Assembly: GCF_030272615.1 (NCBI RefSeq)
Contig: NC_081414.1
Coordinates: 338,688,502-338,752,501, forward strand
From: Cryptomeria japonica
Lineage: Eukaryota; Streptophyta; Pinopsida; Cupressales; Cupressaceae
Reading direction: 5' to 3'
DNA length: 64,000 nucleotides
A program made the position numbers and the translations under genes. Each line of letters begins with the position of its first letter. The first letter of the stretch is position 1. Positions 11,065 to 21,890 of the stretch are shown one piece after another. The notes under the pieces are model-generated. The model worked only from the letters and a program-made list of their open reading frames with translations. It searched no databases and was not told the DNA's origin.

Positions 11065-13759
11065 CTAACAATCAAGGATTAATTTATGCAACACTGTAAC
11101 TAATTGATCTATTATTCCCTTATCTGCAGATCCCTCTTTTAATAGTTTTTGAGTAGCCATCGTCATTAACTCACTTGGATTCATCTCAGTGACTGGTTTC
11201 TTCTCAAATTGAGAAGTGTCAATTGCCAAAACCTTTGTCAGGGAATCAATATGGACTGCCAGTGTAGAATCAATTCTCTTTGCCTTATCTTCTATAGCAT
11301 TGGTGGCTTTGCCACTTGGTGTAGTGTCAAATACTATCGGTGGAGTATTATCCACAATATTCACAGTGTCCTTTACATTGCCTTGCTCAAGAATAGCTTT
11401 TGTCAGTACAAACTTTACACTATCTTTTACTACCGGTTGTGTCTATATATCTATAATTATTGCCAGTCTAGTCAAAATTGGAGTTGAACATCCCAAAATA
11501 CCTTTCCCTTTTGTTTTATCTGGAATGGTGGAAGTTGTTGCCTTAACAAACTCTTCATGAGATGTAAGAAAATATGGATTCTTCTGGAAGAATTTGGTCC
11601 AAACCTTACTAGTCTCATTTATCACCTCACTAACTCTGCCCATTATTAGGCTTATTTGTCGGGGTTTACTACTAAATAATATTTTGTTTGCAACATCTAT
11701 GCATCTTTTCAATTCCTCATTGTTTATAGAACCACACATTTCCAAAAGTTATACTTCCTTAATTTCTCTATCCCTCTTGATTGCATCAATTCTTCTAGCA
11801 TCTAATTTATTGTATAGTGATAGAGGAATTTCCTTTAAAATTTCTACTAAGGCTTTCTTATAGATATCCATGTATAACAAAATTGCCTCTTCAATCTCAT
11901 TTTGCTCATCATCCTCTAGATCTTCATAATACTTAGATACATTTTTCAACATTTCATCCTTTGTAATTTCATCAATTAATTTAGCATAGGTCATTTTAGT
12001 CTTACCAAAATCAGTATCATCACTCTTCTTCTTTTTGCTTGTGGTTGTTGGAGTAGATGTAACTGGTGTTCTCTTTTGTATAGGCTTCCTTTCCAGAGGT
12101 GGTGGTGTTGTAGGTTCAGTTGCCTTTCTAACAAGTCTCCTCCTAGGCTCTAGCTTCTTTTACTCTACCGGTGGCATATCTACTTTCTTCCTTTGTACCC
12201 TTCAGGAAGCTAGAGGTTCAATGTCCTCAGGGTTAGGATCAGAAGTGATGGTAGAAATGTAAGCTTTAGGATTCTTTACTTCTGTAGTACTTTTTGCTAC
12301 CGGTTTGGATCCAGAACCCAATTGAGTGTCTATCTTATGAATTACATCCTGTATATATGCAGACATATTGTCTATTTTCTTCTCTCTTCTCTTCCCGTAG
12401 AAGCCAATTTTGACTTCAAGGGCCTTCTCTTCTACCATGCCAAAATGCTTTATTTTGTCATCCAATGGGGCATCTAGCACCATTTTTGCATAGAGTTAAA
12501 AAATGCTATCATCCACCTCATATCCAAGTTCTGTAACCCATATGGTCCTTGGTTCAACTACTTCCATAAGAGTTTCATCGGTTTTGACTATCAAACAAAT
12601 ATCAATGGAGTACTTCACAATGTTCTTTGATATTCTCTTCCTCTGCCTCGTGTTTTCTTGGAATGTTTTGAAATAACCCCAAAGTTTCTCATCTTTGCTG
12701 GTACCAAGACTAGTGATTTCTTCCTCGATCTGCATACCTACCAGTATGTAATGAGCCCAACACTTCTTCCCTAGATTGGGTAGCTCATTCAAGAAGTACA
12801 GCATTTAAAAAAAATCAAGTTTTTGTATTTGAAAATTCCTTCTTAACTCCCTTGATCTTTCCAAAGTTCAACATTATTTCACTCCTCAACCATTCACAGA
12901 AGTCATATTTTGCATTATTCCTCAACATCTGATATGCAACATGAATGCAAGAACTAGAAATAGAATTCAGTCAATTAGATTGAGTTACCTTATAACCTAT
13001 TATCATGCTTGCAAATTTAACATTAGTGTTAGTGATTGTACTGATCCTCATTGATCTGTTACCGGGAGTTGCACTGGTGAGATTCTCAACCTCAATGTTG
13101 GAAATGTTCTTGCTAGGTTCTTGTCCATTGGGTAAGTTGGTGACTGCTTGAATAGCCTCCTTGGTGATCATGTAAGGCCAATCCAACCACATGAACTAGT
13201 TGTGAACCCTACTCAAAACATATTTGATGATCTCATCTTTGAATTTCAGTATGTACAGAATACCAGTTAACCCTAGATTGTCAATTGCTTTGTATTCTGG
13301 CTTGATGGTTCTAGAGCTGCCCAGTATCACAGATTGATACATGATTTTGATTTCCTCTGTGCCTAGATCCTCTAGGGTGCAGTGAATGTATGCCCTCACA
13401 TCTTCAACATACATCACACTATTAGGAACCCTAGAAAATGCTCTTGCAGAGTCTTGTTTCTTAGCAATCAGGGGAACCTCCTTGAATATGTGCCTCAACC
13501 TATCCTTAACTTCAACAATGGTGGGATTTACAATGAAGATCTAAATACCATTTTCAAAGAATACCTAAAAGTGAACACCGATGAAAGATTTAGTGCCTCT
13601 TAGATAACTCCTTGAAATCCTTTCAGAATGCCTTTGCTCACTCTTAATTCGCCTGAAATTCGCCTTTACTTCACTCTGAATGTTTGGATGTGGGGTGAGT
13701 GAAAATGAATTCATTAAATCCCTTTTTATCAGCGAATAAAACCCTAATATTTCTGTCAT
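11065..13759 (-). pseudogene. Long decayed ORF of unknown function in element C
   Basis: A series of open pieces on the minus strand (13759-13565, 13498-13196, 13192-12971, 12804-12496, 12483-12202, 11994-11749, 11745-11443, 11364-11065) in two frames reads as one protein of roughly 850-900 residues broken by stops and about one frameshift. It has helical, charged parts (WVTELGYEVDDSIF, YYEDLEDDEQNEIEEAILLY) and no polymerase, protease or integrase motif. Layout and style recall the unknown second ORFs of other plant non-autonomous elements, but I recognise no family. The coherence across stops suggests it was recently coding. Confidence 0.5.
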
Positions 13760-13916
13760 AATGTTGCACGATGTACCCTACCAGATGTCAGTTTCACAGT
13801 CTTATGTCGAGTGAACCTTCAACAATGATGAACTCAACTCTCTAGATCTCTTTTGATCTCCTCCAGGGGAATAAGAAATATTTACAATGAATTTTCCAAC
13901 CCCTAAGGCCTATGCC

Positions 13917-14561
13917 TCAGTTACCGATGGAATTTCCTACTAGTGGAGGAATGATTTGTTCTACCAGTAGAGTTACCGGTGTAGATCCATCTCCACTTGG
14001 TTCTTTAGATTTTCTAACCCATCTCTTGGTGTGATCTTGTTGTATTTCATCTACCTTTTGTTTTCCTTTCTCATTATCTTTATCATTGCTAATTGGTTGA
14101 GTATTTCTTCTGCAATACTTAGCAATATGACCTATATTGTTCCATGCATAACATGTAACATTGTTCTTTTGAATTTCTTTGACATATCTGATGTCATTCC
14201 TTGACCTACAGTGATTAGCAAAATGTCCAAACTTTCCACATGCATGACATTTAACATTCATTCTGCAATCTTTTGATCTATGACCATATTTCTTGCAATT
14301 TGTACATTGATCGGGAATAGAATTGTAGTTTTGATTTGCTTTATTTCTACATTATTTATCTATATGCCCAAATTTATTGCAAACAAAACATCTACCATTG
14401 AATTTATAAGCATTATATTTCCTTCCCCGTTTGCTTTGTTTTGATGAGTTCTGCATATTGGTTGCCTGATCTTCATTTGCAGTACCAGAGCTTTCACCTT
14501 GTACAAATCCAAGTCCTCTAGAATCATCAATCTGCCTTTGTCTTTTCAATAAGTCATCCAA
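13917..14561 (-). pseudogene. CCHC zinc-knuckle protein (nucleocapsid-like), broken
   Basis: Two open pieces in one frame (14561-14352 and 14261-13917). The first ends with CFVCNKFGHIDK, a knuckle whose last Cys codon is lost at a stop. The second starts with CHACGKFGHFANHC (intact CX2CX4HX4C) followed by CYAWNNIGHIAKYC, where the second Cys is replaced by Trp. Between them is a further degraded knuckle (CTNCKKYGHRSKDC-like, near 14265-14310). This gives three to four knuckles in a row, more than the one usual in copia gag, followed by a Lys/Asp/Glu-rich tail. It probably binds element RNA. Confidence 0.7.
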
Positions 14562-14847
14562 TTGTGCAACACTAATTTTGAATTTTTCTTTATACTAATT
14601 TGCAGTAGTCATATCATCTCTCAGAGTAGTTATTTGTCTTTCAAGTTCTTGTTCATTGTTTTAGGACTATGCCAAATCAGTTCAACAAATTGTTCTCATG
14701 AGTCAACTTGCCACATTCATCAAATTTGTTCTTCAGAGATATAACAAGATTATCTTCCTTCTTCTATCTGTCCTTAATATCTTTTGATAACCTCATAGTC
14801 AGATCTTGCATTTCATGCTTCATGAGCATGTTTGATTGACTTAGTTT

Positions 14848-15147
14848 TTAACATTGCTCCTTAAGTGCATTCTTCTCCTCATCATCTGGGTTTTGTAAAA
14901 GTTCCTTTCTCTTGGCTTGAGCTGATGATAACCTTTCTTTCAAGATAAGAATGAATTCATTTGCAAAATTCAATTCATCTTGCAGTTTCAAGTTCTTCAT
15001 CCTTTCAGCATCATAATCCTCAAGAGCCCTCTTGAGTTGCTTCTCCATAGCCATGTTCAAAGATTTCAGTTTTAGGATCTTCCTCAAGCTATTCAAATTA
15101 TTCCAAGGTACCAAGCTCTGATACCAATTGTTGGGATCGAAGAACAC
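14848..15147 (-). CDS. Coiled-coil gag-like ORF of element C
   Basis: About 99 codons; the open frame begins inside the LTR, so the useful start is probably the Met in SLNMAMEKQL (near 15055). The product is charged and helical: NSLRKILKLKSLNMAMEKQL, then KRALEDYDAERMKNLKLQDE and KERLSSAQAKRKELL. It aligns by eye with the ORF at 46045-46311 (NSLRKIQKIESMDPGLQRQL ... KRKELMDKMN). It ends at a TAA near 14848, after which coiled-coil coding can still be read, so the stop is probably decay. Likely structural; no known family recognised. Confidence 0.5.
   Translation of the reverse strand: MFFDPNNWYQSLVPWNNLNSLRKILKLKSLNMAMEKQLKRALEDYDAERMKNLKLQDELNFANEFILILKERLSSAQAKRKELLQNPDDEEKNALKEQC
15115..15126 (-). 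promoter_or_regulatory. Primer-binding site, initiator tRNA-Met type
   Basis: Minus strand TGGTATCAGAGC, two bases inside the right LTR. It proves the minus orientation of element C. Confidence 0.9.
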
Positions 15148-15957
15148 TGAGGGGGGGGGGGTGAATCAGTGTTCTATCGATATTATAAGATTTAATCCTT
15201 TTATACCATACACATATAAATCGGTAAACAAATAAACATATAACTTGAAGAAAATAAACCATCCACATAAATGAACACCATAACACACAAAATTTATATG
15301 TGGAAAAAATCAAAGAGGAAAAACCACGGTGGAATTTGTGACCCACAATATCAGTTCACTGGCCATATGAAAGGATATTACATATAATTGGGGCCTGCAC
15401 ATGCAGGAAGGAACACTGCCTAGAGAATATTGCTCAACACTAAAGAGTCTCACTAACTACAAGCTTCTGCTGAAGTAAAGCACTGAAAATGAACTCACAA
15501 AATGCATTTGTTATACCAAATAGAGTTCTGATTCTAGCTCTACTCTATACCAGTTTATAAACCTTGAACACTACTATTGGTATCTCTTCTCCTCCAAGAA
15601 TGTTTTCCAAACTATCTATAGATCATTGCATGATATAACATTCACATACAAATGATCTACATACATACACTTTGCATTATATAGTTATGCTATATTCTCC
15701 TATGTCACATCTTTTCACACACTACAAAATGACCTAGCAGACTGACCTATATACCCATTGCAAACAATATGCCTTATGTCGGCTTACAATACATTACAAA
15801 AGATATTCAATGTAGGCCTCGACAATAATTACAAAATAATTTTCTAAATAAATCTTCCTTGATGTTAGCTTCCTTGAAGTACTGATGCCTATGCCAGTGT
15901 TAGTGCCGGTATAATCCTGGATACTCTAATGAGTCCGATGAGTGTCAATTGCCAACA
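15129..15957 (-). repeat. 5' LTR of element C
   Basis: 829 bp, TGTTGGGATCG to GCCAACA. It lacks about 75 bp present in the left LTR (after CTCTAATG near 15930). Its hairpin is AGAACACTGA (15141-15150) / TCAGTGTTCT (15167-15176), also perfect but with one base pair changed relative to the left LTR. Confidence 0.88.
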
Positions 15958-15962
15958 TCTTA
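15958..15962. repeat. Target-site duplication TCTTA, right copy (element C)
   Basis: Identical to 8227-8231, confirming the outer boundaries of the element. Confidence 0.85.
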
Positions 15963-16918
15963 TACCAATGGTAGCTTCTTATCTCATATCTTTCCTTAGC
16001 CAGGGGATTTCCTCTAGAGTGAGGTTTGTTTGTATTATGCTATCTTATCCATTTCTTTATCTTAGCGTCCATCACTCTAGTCTGCAGCTAGAACATTTGA
16101 GATGTACCAAATAGCATCTGTACCAAATATTGACATCATCTCGCTAGGGGCAACCTCATCTGATAAAAAAATTCTGCCTCCCTATCATGACTGTTCTTTC
16201 TCTATATCTTCCTCTACTTTAGCTTCGCATCCCTCGGCAAAGGCATGCTCGCTAAAGTGGGGGAAAAATGTAACATCAAAAATATTATCCCTTGTAATTA
16301 ATGTGATTAATGATGATTTTCCTCCATGTCATCGAAGGTTAGGATCTATCATCGTGTCCTTTTGTCCATTCAAACCATCCATGTTATCTATGGCTAAAGC
16401 ATTACCAACTCTATCAACCTGTCACCTTCGAGGACACATGCGCGGCATAGAGATGTCTATGCGACAGGCTAGCGTCTTGTGAATCTGACAGTTCGCAGGC
16501 GTCCATTTGAGCATTATGCCTATGCCCGGAAGGAATCTAATGCTTTTGCATGCACCCATTGACATTCAAATTCCTTCCTGGGCATTTATCTTTCACTTTG
16601 GAAGGATTTTGGGGGGATTCTTTGGCAAGTTTAGCAATCTTCTTGCACGTTAAGCTCTTGGAGACCACTTTGGACAACATTCCATCAACACCATCATTTC
16701 TGCAGCATCTCAAGCATATTACACTAGCATTTCCAACAATTGTTCATGAAAGGGGATTTTTCCTTAATCTCTTTCTTTCATTTTCCAATATTTTTTATCA
16801 ATCTTTTGTTGCATCCTTTTAATTATCTTTATCATATTATTATTCTCGTGGATTCTTGGGTTGTCCCTGGAGGTGGAAATACCAAAATGGGGGTCTGACT
16901 TAGGTAGACTCCAAAACA
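15963..16918. other. Unassigned DNA between elements C and D
   Basis: Nearly 1 kb with moderately higher GC. Open frames of 126 codons (16102-16482) and 90 codons (16550-16822) exist on the plus strand, but they begin and end arbitrarily, show no domain, and nothing upstream looks like a promoter. It is most likely older decayed repeat. Its right side continues after element D at 24654. Confidence 0.4.
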
Positions 16919-16923
16919 CAACC
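16919..16923. repeat. Target-site duplication CAACC, left copy (element D)
   Basis: Matches 24649-24653. Removing the element joins ...CCAAAACACAACC to CCAACATTTTCCC. Confidence 0.85.
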
Positions 16924-18432
16924 TGGTGCAAGAGCACCTCATCAAACCCTTCAATATGACATGATAGACTCTGATAAGGGAGGATAAGGCATTAACAATG
17001 TCTTTAGGATGTTTTATATAGGTTTTTAATCATGCATTATATGTTTGTAATAATGAATCCCATCTTGTGAGCCGAACTCCTATTTTCGCATTTCTATGAG
17101 CCAATTAGGAATTTTGGACAATAGGAATCCAATGTGTTGGTTTTGAGTGTTTTAAGATGTTTGAGGAGGGGTTGAACTTGACCTAAGGCATTAGGAGGTG
17201 AAATATGACATTTTGACAACTTTTGCAAAAGTTGTCAAAAGTTGTCATGAGCAACTTTTATGCACTTTTTGCATTTTGTAATTTGAAACTTCTCCAATGG
17301 CTCTAACCTCTTGATTTTTAGTTGAGAGAAGTTGAGGAATGGTTTATACACTTGGAGGATCTAATTTCCAGGGTGTGTGATTGCACGGAGAAGAGTATTG
17401 AAGCAAACAAACCAATAGAATTCTGAGTTTTCCTAAAATTCTGGAGTTTTGGTTCGTGGTACAGTTTTGTACAAATTGGGATCCATTCCCAATGATGTGA
17501 ATTTATTTCAGAGGAGATTTGACTCTATTTTTATTTTTATTTAGAGACTTGATTGTGTGTTTCTCCTGATATTTAAGTTTTGTTGTAGGTACCCGGAAAA
17601 CCAGGGTTTACCTTGGGTTTTTCCTCATTCATGGCCATATCTTGCACTTTACCAATCTGAGGCTCATGGGATTTGGTGAAAGGAAAGTATGGTCGATTTA
17701 TTTTAGAGTTCTGAGAGTGTTTTTAGGAGGACCAAGGGAGAGAAGTGTTTGAAGCGACCCTAGGTAGACATCTCTATGTGGCTACCTAAACCTTGAACAA
17801 ACAAAATCACCTTGTGTGCAAATGGCGATGCTTCCAGGCATGTAACCTTGGAATCCTTGTTGATTTATGTTTCCCAACATTCCCATGGAATTTTAATCCA
17901 CTAGTTCATTCATCTAAACATAGTTGCTTCACAAAAGAGACCTAATTAGCCCTTCTAGGACAGTCAAATTCCTACCGGCAAAGACCTTTATTTTCTAGAC
18001 CTTGACCCTTTCTTTTGGAGACTTGTATAACTTCCAAAAGGGTGTTTGAGTCCATAATTTTTTAACCAAGGTGTTTGGTAAAATATGAACTTAAGGTCCC
18101 TTTACCTGCTAAATAGGGCTACAAGTGACTAGGCCTAATTGAGGAAGTTTCTTAAGGAATGGGTATGAACTCTTGTTACTAGTGCTTTGTTTGAACTTGG
18201 GGGGTTTTTTATGACCCAAAATCAGTGTGAAACTGATTTTTAACCCTTGGAGGTACCATGGAGTGTGTTGCAGAAAGATACCCTTAATTGAGTAAGAGAG
18301 GGTCATGGAGATGCTGAGAAGATTGTACTAAAGTTGTAGAGCCTTGCCTTGATAGGATCCCATCCATGTGTTAAGGGGTCGGTGTCATACATTTGTAGGT
18401 GTTTGGTAGGTAACAAGGAGGGCTTTGCATCA
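16924..18432 (+). repeat. 5' LTR of element D
   Basis: TGGTGCAAGAGCACC to TTTGCATCA (1509 bp). A TATA-like GTTTTATATAGG near 17013 is a possible core promoter. Just inside the start is the small palindrome GGTGC(AA)GAGCACC. Confidence 0.9.
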
Positions 18433-18434
18433 AG

Positions 18435-18453
18435 TGGTATCAGAGCTAGTGAC
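18435..18453 (+). promoter_or_regulatory. Primer-binding site, tRNA-Met type
   Basis: TGGTATCAGAGCTAGTGAC begins two bases after the LTR; its first 12 bases match the initiator tRNA-Met complement. Chromoviruses often use this primer. Confidence 0.8.
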
Positions 18454-18483
18454 AGCTTTGGTAAGGAAATAGAAAATTGAGAG

Positions 18484-19734
18484 ATGTCAGAGGGACAAGA
18501 AGAAGAGGTCCCTAGAGAACCAATCACCAACATGGAATTGGAAAAGATTGTAAGAGAGCAGGTCACTGCTTGCAACGCAATGGAGAGGGAACTAGAGAGT
18601 TTGAGAGGCAGAGTAGATGGAAAGGAAGATGGAGGCACTGGTAGTTGTGATGAAGGGGATGAGGATGAGATCCCTATGCTGGAGGAAGAGGTGATTCCTC
18701 TTGACCAGAGGAACTTCCTTAATGCCCTCAAATCCATGGAGAGGAGAACCATGGAGCAGAAGATTGATTTTCCAACTTTCACTAGGAAGATGGAACCAGA
18801 TGTTGTGATGGATTGGATAGACTCTTTGTCTAGTTTCTTTGAGTATGAAGAAATTCTAGGACACCAGAAGGTGAAGATTGGCAAGTCCAAGTTGAAGGAA
18901 GAAGCCCTAACTTGGTGGAACTTTGTCCAAGAGGAAAGAGAGAAGGACAATAAGCCCAAGATTGTTTCTTGGAAGAGGATAGTTACCTTGATCAAAGAGG
19001 CCTATGTACCCAAATACTATGAAATACAACTCCATAAGAGGAGACAAAATCTCAAGCAGAAAGAGATGGATGTGAACTCATATACTGAGGAGTTCCAAAG
19101 CCTATGCATGAAGTCTAAAGCAAAAGAGGAAGAGAGTGGGAAATTTGCCCAGTACCTCAATGGATTAAGGTACAAAATTCAAGAAGAATTGAACCTTCTT
19201 AGCCTAGATAGCGTTGGTAGATGCCATCAACTTGCTATCAAGGTGGAAGAGAAAATCAAAAGGAGACAAGAGAAAAATAATAAAGGAAGAGGAAAACAAC
19301 AGAGGGGTGGAAGAAATTTTTTTAGAAGCAAAGGAAATGGCTTTGGAAATCAAAGTGAAATCAGTCAAGAAGGCAATAAAGGAGAGAGCAGTTCCAATAA
19401 CAATGGAAGATACAATCAAAGAGGTAATTTCAGAGGAAGAAGACCACCAATCAGAGGGAGATCTCAAGGTAGAGGTCCAATCAAATGTTATAACTGCAAT
19501 CAAGAAGGACACATGGCTAATAGATGTCTGGAGAAGCCTACTAGTTCCATAGGAGAAAGAAGAAGTAACTTGATTTTAGAGGCTGACTACCAGAGTGTGG
19601 CAAGTGCCAACACATACCAAAGTATCAATACCCTTGACAATTATGGATACCCTAAAAGAGGTGAAGCCTTGATGATCAGAAGAGCAGTAACCACAATGAA
19701 GATGTCTGATAGAGAACCCCCACAGAGGAAATAA
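18484..19734 (+). CDS. gypsy Gag polyprotein (capsid and nucleocapsid)
   Basis: 416 codons from the ATG at 18484, 30 bases after the primer site, uninterrupted. The N-terminal 90 residues are acidic (DEGDEDEIPMLEEE). The capsid domain follows (about residues 100-215: VMDWIDSLSSFFEYEEI, EEALTWWNFVQEE, VNSYTEEFQSLCMKSK), then a basic Arg/Gly/Gln-rich linker and a CCHC knuckle CYNCNQEGHMANRC at about residues 337-350. The TAA at 19732-19734 is followed in the same frame by protease sequence (LFKTTCKASGKV), so gag and pol were one frame and this stop is either decay or a readthrough point. It is the only intact polypeptide of this element. Confidence 0.88.
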   Translation: MSEGQEEEVPREPITNMELEKIVREQVTACNAMERELESLRGRVDGKEDGGTGSCDEGDEDEIPMLEEEVIPLDQRNFLNALKSMERRTMEQKIDFPTFTRKMEPDVVMDWIDSLSSFFEYEEILGHQKVKIGKSKLKEEALTWWNFVQEEREKDNKPKIVSWKRIVTLIKEAYVPKYYEIQLHKRRQNLKQKEMDVNSYTEEFQSLCMKSKAKEEESGKFAQYLNGLRYKIQEELNLLSLDSVGRCHQLAIKVEEKIKRRQEKNNKGRGKQQRGGRNFFRSKGNGFGNQSEISQEGNKGESSSNNNGRYNQRGNFRGRRPPIRGRSQGRGPIKCYNCNQEGHMANRCLEKPTSSIGERRSNLILEADYQSVASANTYQSINTLDNYGYPKRGEALMIRRAVTTMKMSDREPPQRK

Positions 19735-20265
19735 CTATTCAAAACCACTTGCAAAGCAAGTGGAAAAGTCTGCAAGGTCCTAATAGATTCTATTTCAACT
19801 GAGAACTTTATGTCTCTAGAGATGGTGGAGAAACTAAAATTAAGGAGACTACCTCACCCTTGTCCCTACAAGGTCTCATGGCTCACACAAGGACAACAAG
19901 TTGTTTTGGAAGAGCGGGCTTGGGTAGAATTCCAGATTGGAACCTATAGAGATAAGTTGATGTTTGACATTGCAAAGATGGATGATTGCCATCTCCTATT
20001 TGGGAGACCATGGCAGTTTGATTTGAAGGCACAACATGATGGTGCTAGAAATACATATTCCATTACCAAGGATGGTAAGGTAATTGAGTTGCTACCTTTA
20101 ATGGAGAGTGAGGAGGAAACCAAACAAAAGGAAGCCAAGGTGTTGATATTAGGAGGGAAGCAGTTCATGAAGAACATGGCAAATGAAGGAATGGTTTGTT
20201 ATGCCCTTATCCCTATTCCAATAGTAACAAAGATGGAGAGGTCTAAGGATAAGAAGACAGATTGA
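19735..20265 (+). pseudogene. gypsy aspartic protease region
   Basis: Continues the gag frame after one TAA and stays open to the TGA at 20263. The active-site block reads VLIDSISTENFMS, where the family has D-S/T-G; the Gly is replaced by Ile, which should inactivate the protease. The downstream block DDCHLLFGRPWQFDLKAQHDG is the conserved C-terminal part of gypsy protease. Next, pol moves to another frame at about 20262, so there is a frameshift near 20250. Confidence 0.8.
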
Positions 20266-21890
20266 GGTTGATTGACCCTACAGTGCAGCAACTTCTAGAT
20301 AAATACAAGGGTGTAATCTTTGATGGCATGCCAAGGTCACTACCTCCCATGAGGGAAATAAACCATTGTATAGACCTTATACCTGGAGTCACATTGCCTA
20401 ATAAAGCAACATACAAGCTCACATTGGATCAGAATGTTGAGATGGAAAAATAGGTTGAAGAATTGTTGGAATCTAGATTGATTGGAAAAAGTTTGAGCCC
20501 ATGTGCAATCCCTGTAGTCTTGGTACCCAAAAAGAAAGGCACTTGGAGGCTTTGCACCTATTCAAGAGCTATCAAAAATATTACTATGAGGTATAGGTTT
20601 CCCATGCCTAGGATTGAGGATTTGTTAGATTGTTTGGGGGGTGCTAGATATTTTACAAAAATTGATTTAAAAAGTGGCTATCATCATATTAGGATTAGGC
20701 CAGGAGATGAATGGAAAATTGCCTCTAAAACAAATGAGGGGTTATATGAGTGGAAAGTCATGCCCTTTGGATTTTCCAATGCACCTAGTACCTTGATGAG
20801 GTTAATGAATAAAGTCTTGAGGGATTTCATAGGGAAATTTGTTATAGTCTACCTAGATGACATTCTAGTTTTCAGTCAAACCAAAGGAGAACATCTAAAG
20901 CATGTGGACCTGGTCCTAAGGAGATTGTATGAAGAACAATTAATGATCAACTTGGAAAAGTGTTTCTTTAAGTAGGAAGAGATCATTTACTTGGGATTCA
21001 TAATCTCATATGGTGAATTGAAAATGGATCAAGAAAAGGTGAGTGCCATATTATCTTGGCCCACACCTAGGACAATGAATGATGCTAGGAGTTTCCATGG
21101 CTTAGATACCTTCTATAGGAATTTTATAAGAGGCTTTAGTCATATTTGTGCCCCTATGCTTGATACAATAAAGGGAGGACAAAAGTGCATGTTTAGTTGG
21201 ACAGAAGAAGCAAATACCTCTTTTAAAACACTAAAGAGAAAAGTTGCAGAGCAACCGATCCTTGCCCTACTTGATTTCAATAAGATCTTTCAAGTAGAGT
21301 GTGATGATAGTCACATGACCATTGGAGCAGTACTCAGTCAAGAAGAAAGACCAATTTCTTTCTTCAGTGAGAAGTTGAATGAGGCAAGGAGAAGATATTC
21401 ATCTTATGACCTAGAGATGTATGCTCTAGTCCAATCCTTGAAAAAGTGGAGACACTACTTGCTACCAAAAGAATTCATAGTTTTCACAAACAATCAGGCC
21501 CTTAGCTTCATAAATATTCAAGAAAAGTTGAATCACTAACACATGAAATGGGTAGAGACCCTACAAGCTTTCACTTTCATTCTTAAGCATAAGAAAGGAG
21601 TCAAGAATAAGGTGGCAGATGCTTTGAGCATAAGAGTCCTAACTGCAGATCAAATTCAGTTGGAGAGTGTTGGAATAAACTCTTTGAAAACCATGTATGA
21701 AGATGATGAAGATTTTGGAGAGGCCTACAAGGTATGTACTTCATTTGATGAATGGTTTCATATTGAGTATTATGAATTTTTGATTCAAAATGGATTTTTG
21801 TTTAAGGGTGCACAACTATGCATACCCAAATGCTCTATGAGACTGAATATCATTAAAGAAAAATATTGTGGAGAAATGGTAGGACATTAG
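20262..21890 (+). pseudogene. gypsy reverse transcriptase and RNase H, broken
   Basis: A single frame with stops at 20451 (TAG), 20973 (TAG) and 21537 (TAA). RT blocks: [54 protein letters not shown] and the catalytic YLDDILVF at about 20850-20873. RNase H follows (FQVECDDSHMTIGAVLSQ, YDLEMYALVQSLKKWRHYLL, VFTNNQALSF); the last block normally has D in the YTDHQAL position and here reads NN, so one catalytic acid is lost. The part after 21543 leads into the integrase zinc region (GEMVGH). Confidence 0.88.

Larger units (their letters stand above)
8232..15957 (-). mobile_element. Non-autonomous LTR retrotransposon with zinc-knuckle ORFs (element C)
   Basis: Both LTRs, a primer site and matching 5-bp target duplications are visible: TCTTA at 8227-8231 and at 15958-15962. 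Coding capacity (minus strand, right to left) is a coiled-coil ORF, zinc-knuckle ORFs and a long decayed ORF of unknown type; no protease, integrase, RT or RNase H motif is seen in about 5 kb of interior. LTR ends, tRNA-Met primer site and polypurine sequences are those of the copia elements here, so I infer a non-autonomous element served by copia enzymes. A 754-bp tandem duplication disturbs its left part. Confidence 0.85.

Noticed and set aside
16102-16822. ORFs of 126 and 90 codons as host genes
   Set aside because: No domain, no consistent coding pattern, surrounded by repeats.
18303-18995. 230-codon antisense open frame
   Set aside because: It is the shadow of the gypsy gag start and LTR; Ser/Leu-rich without a domain.
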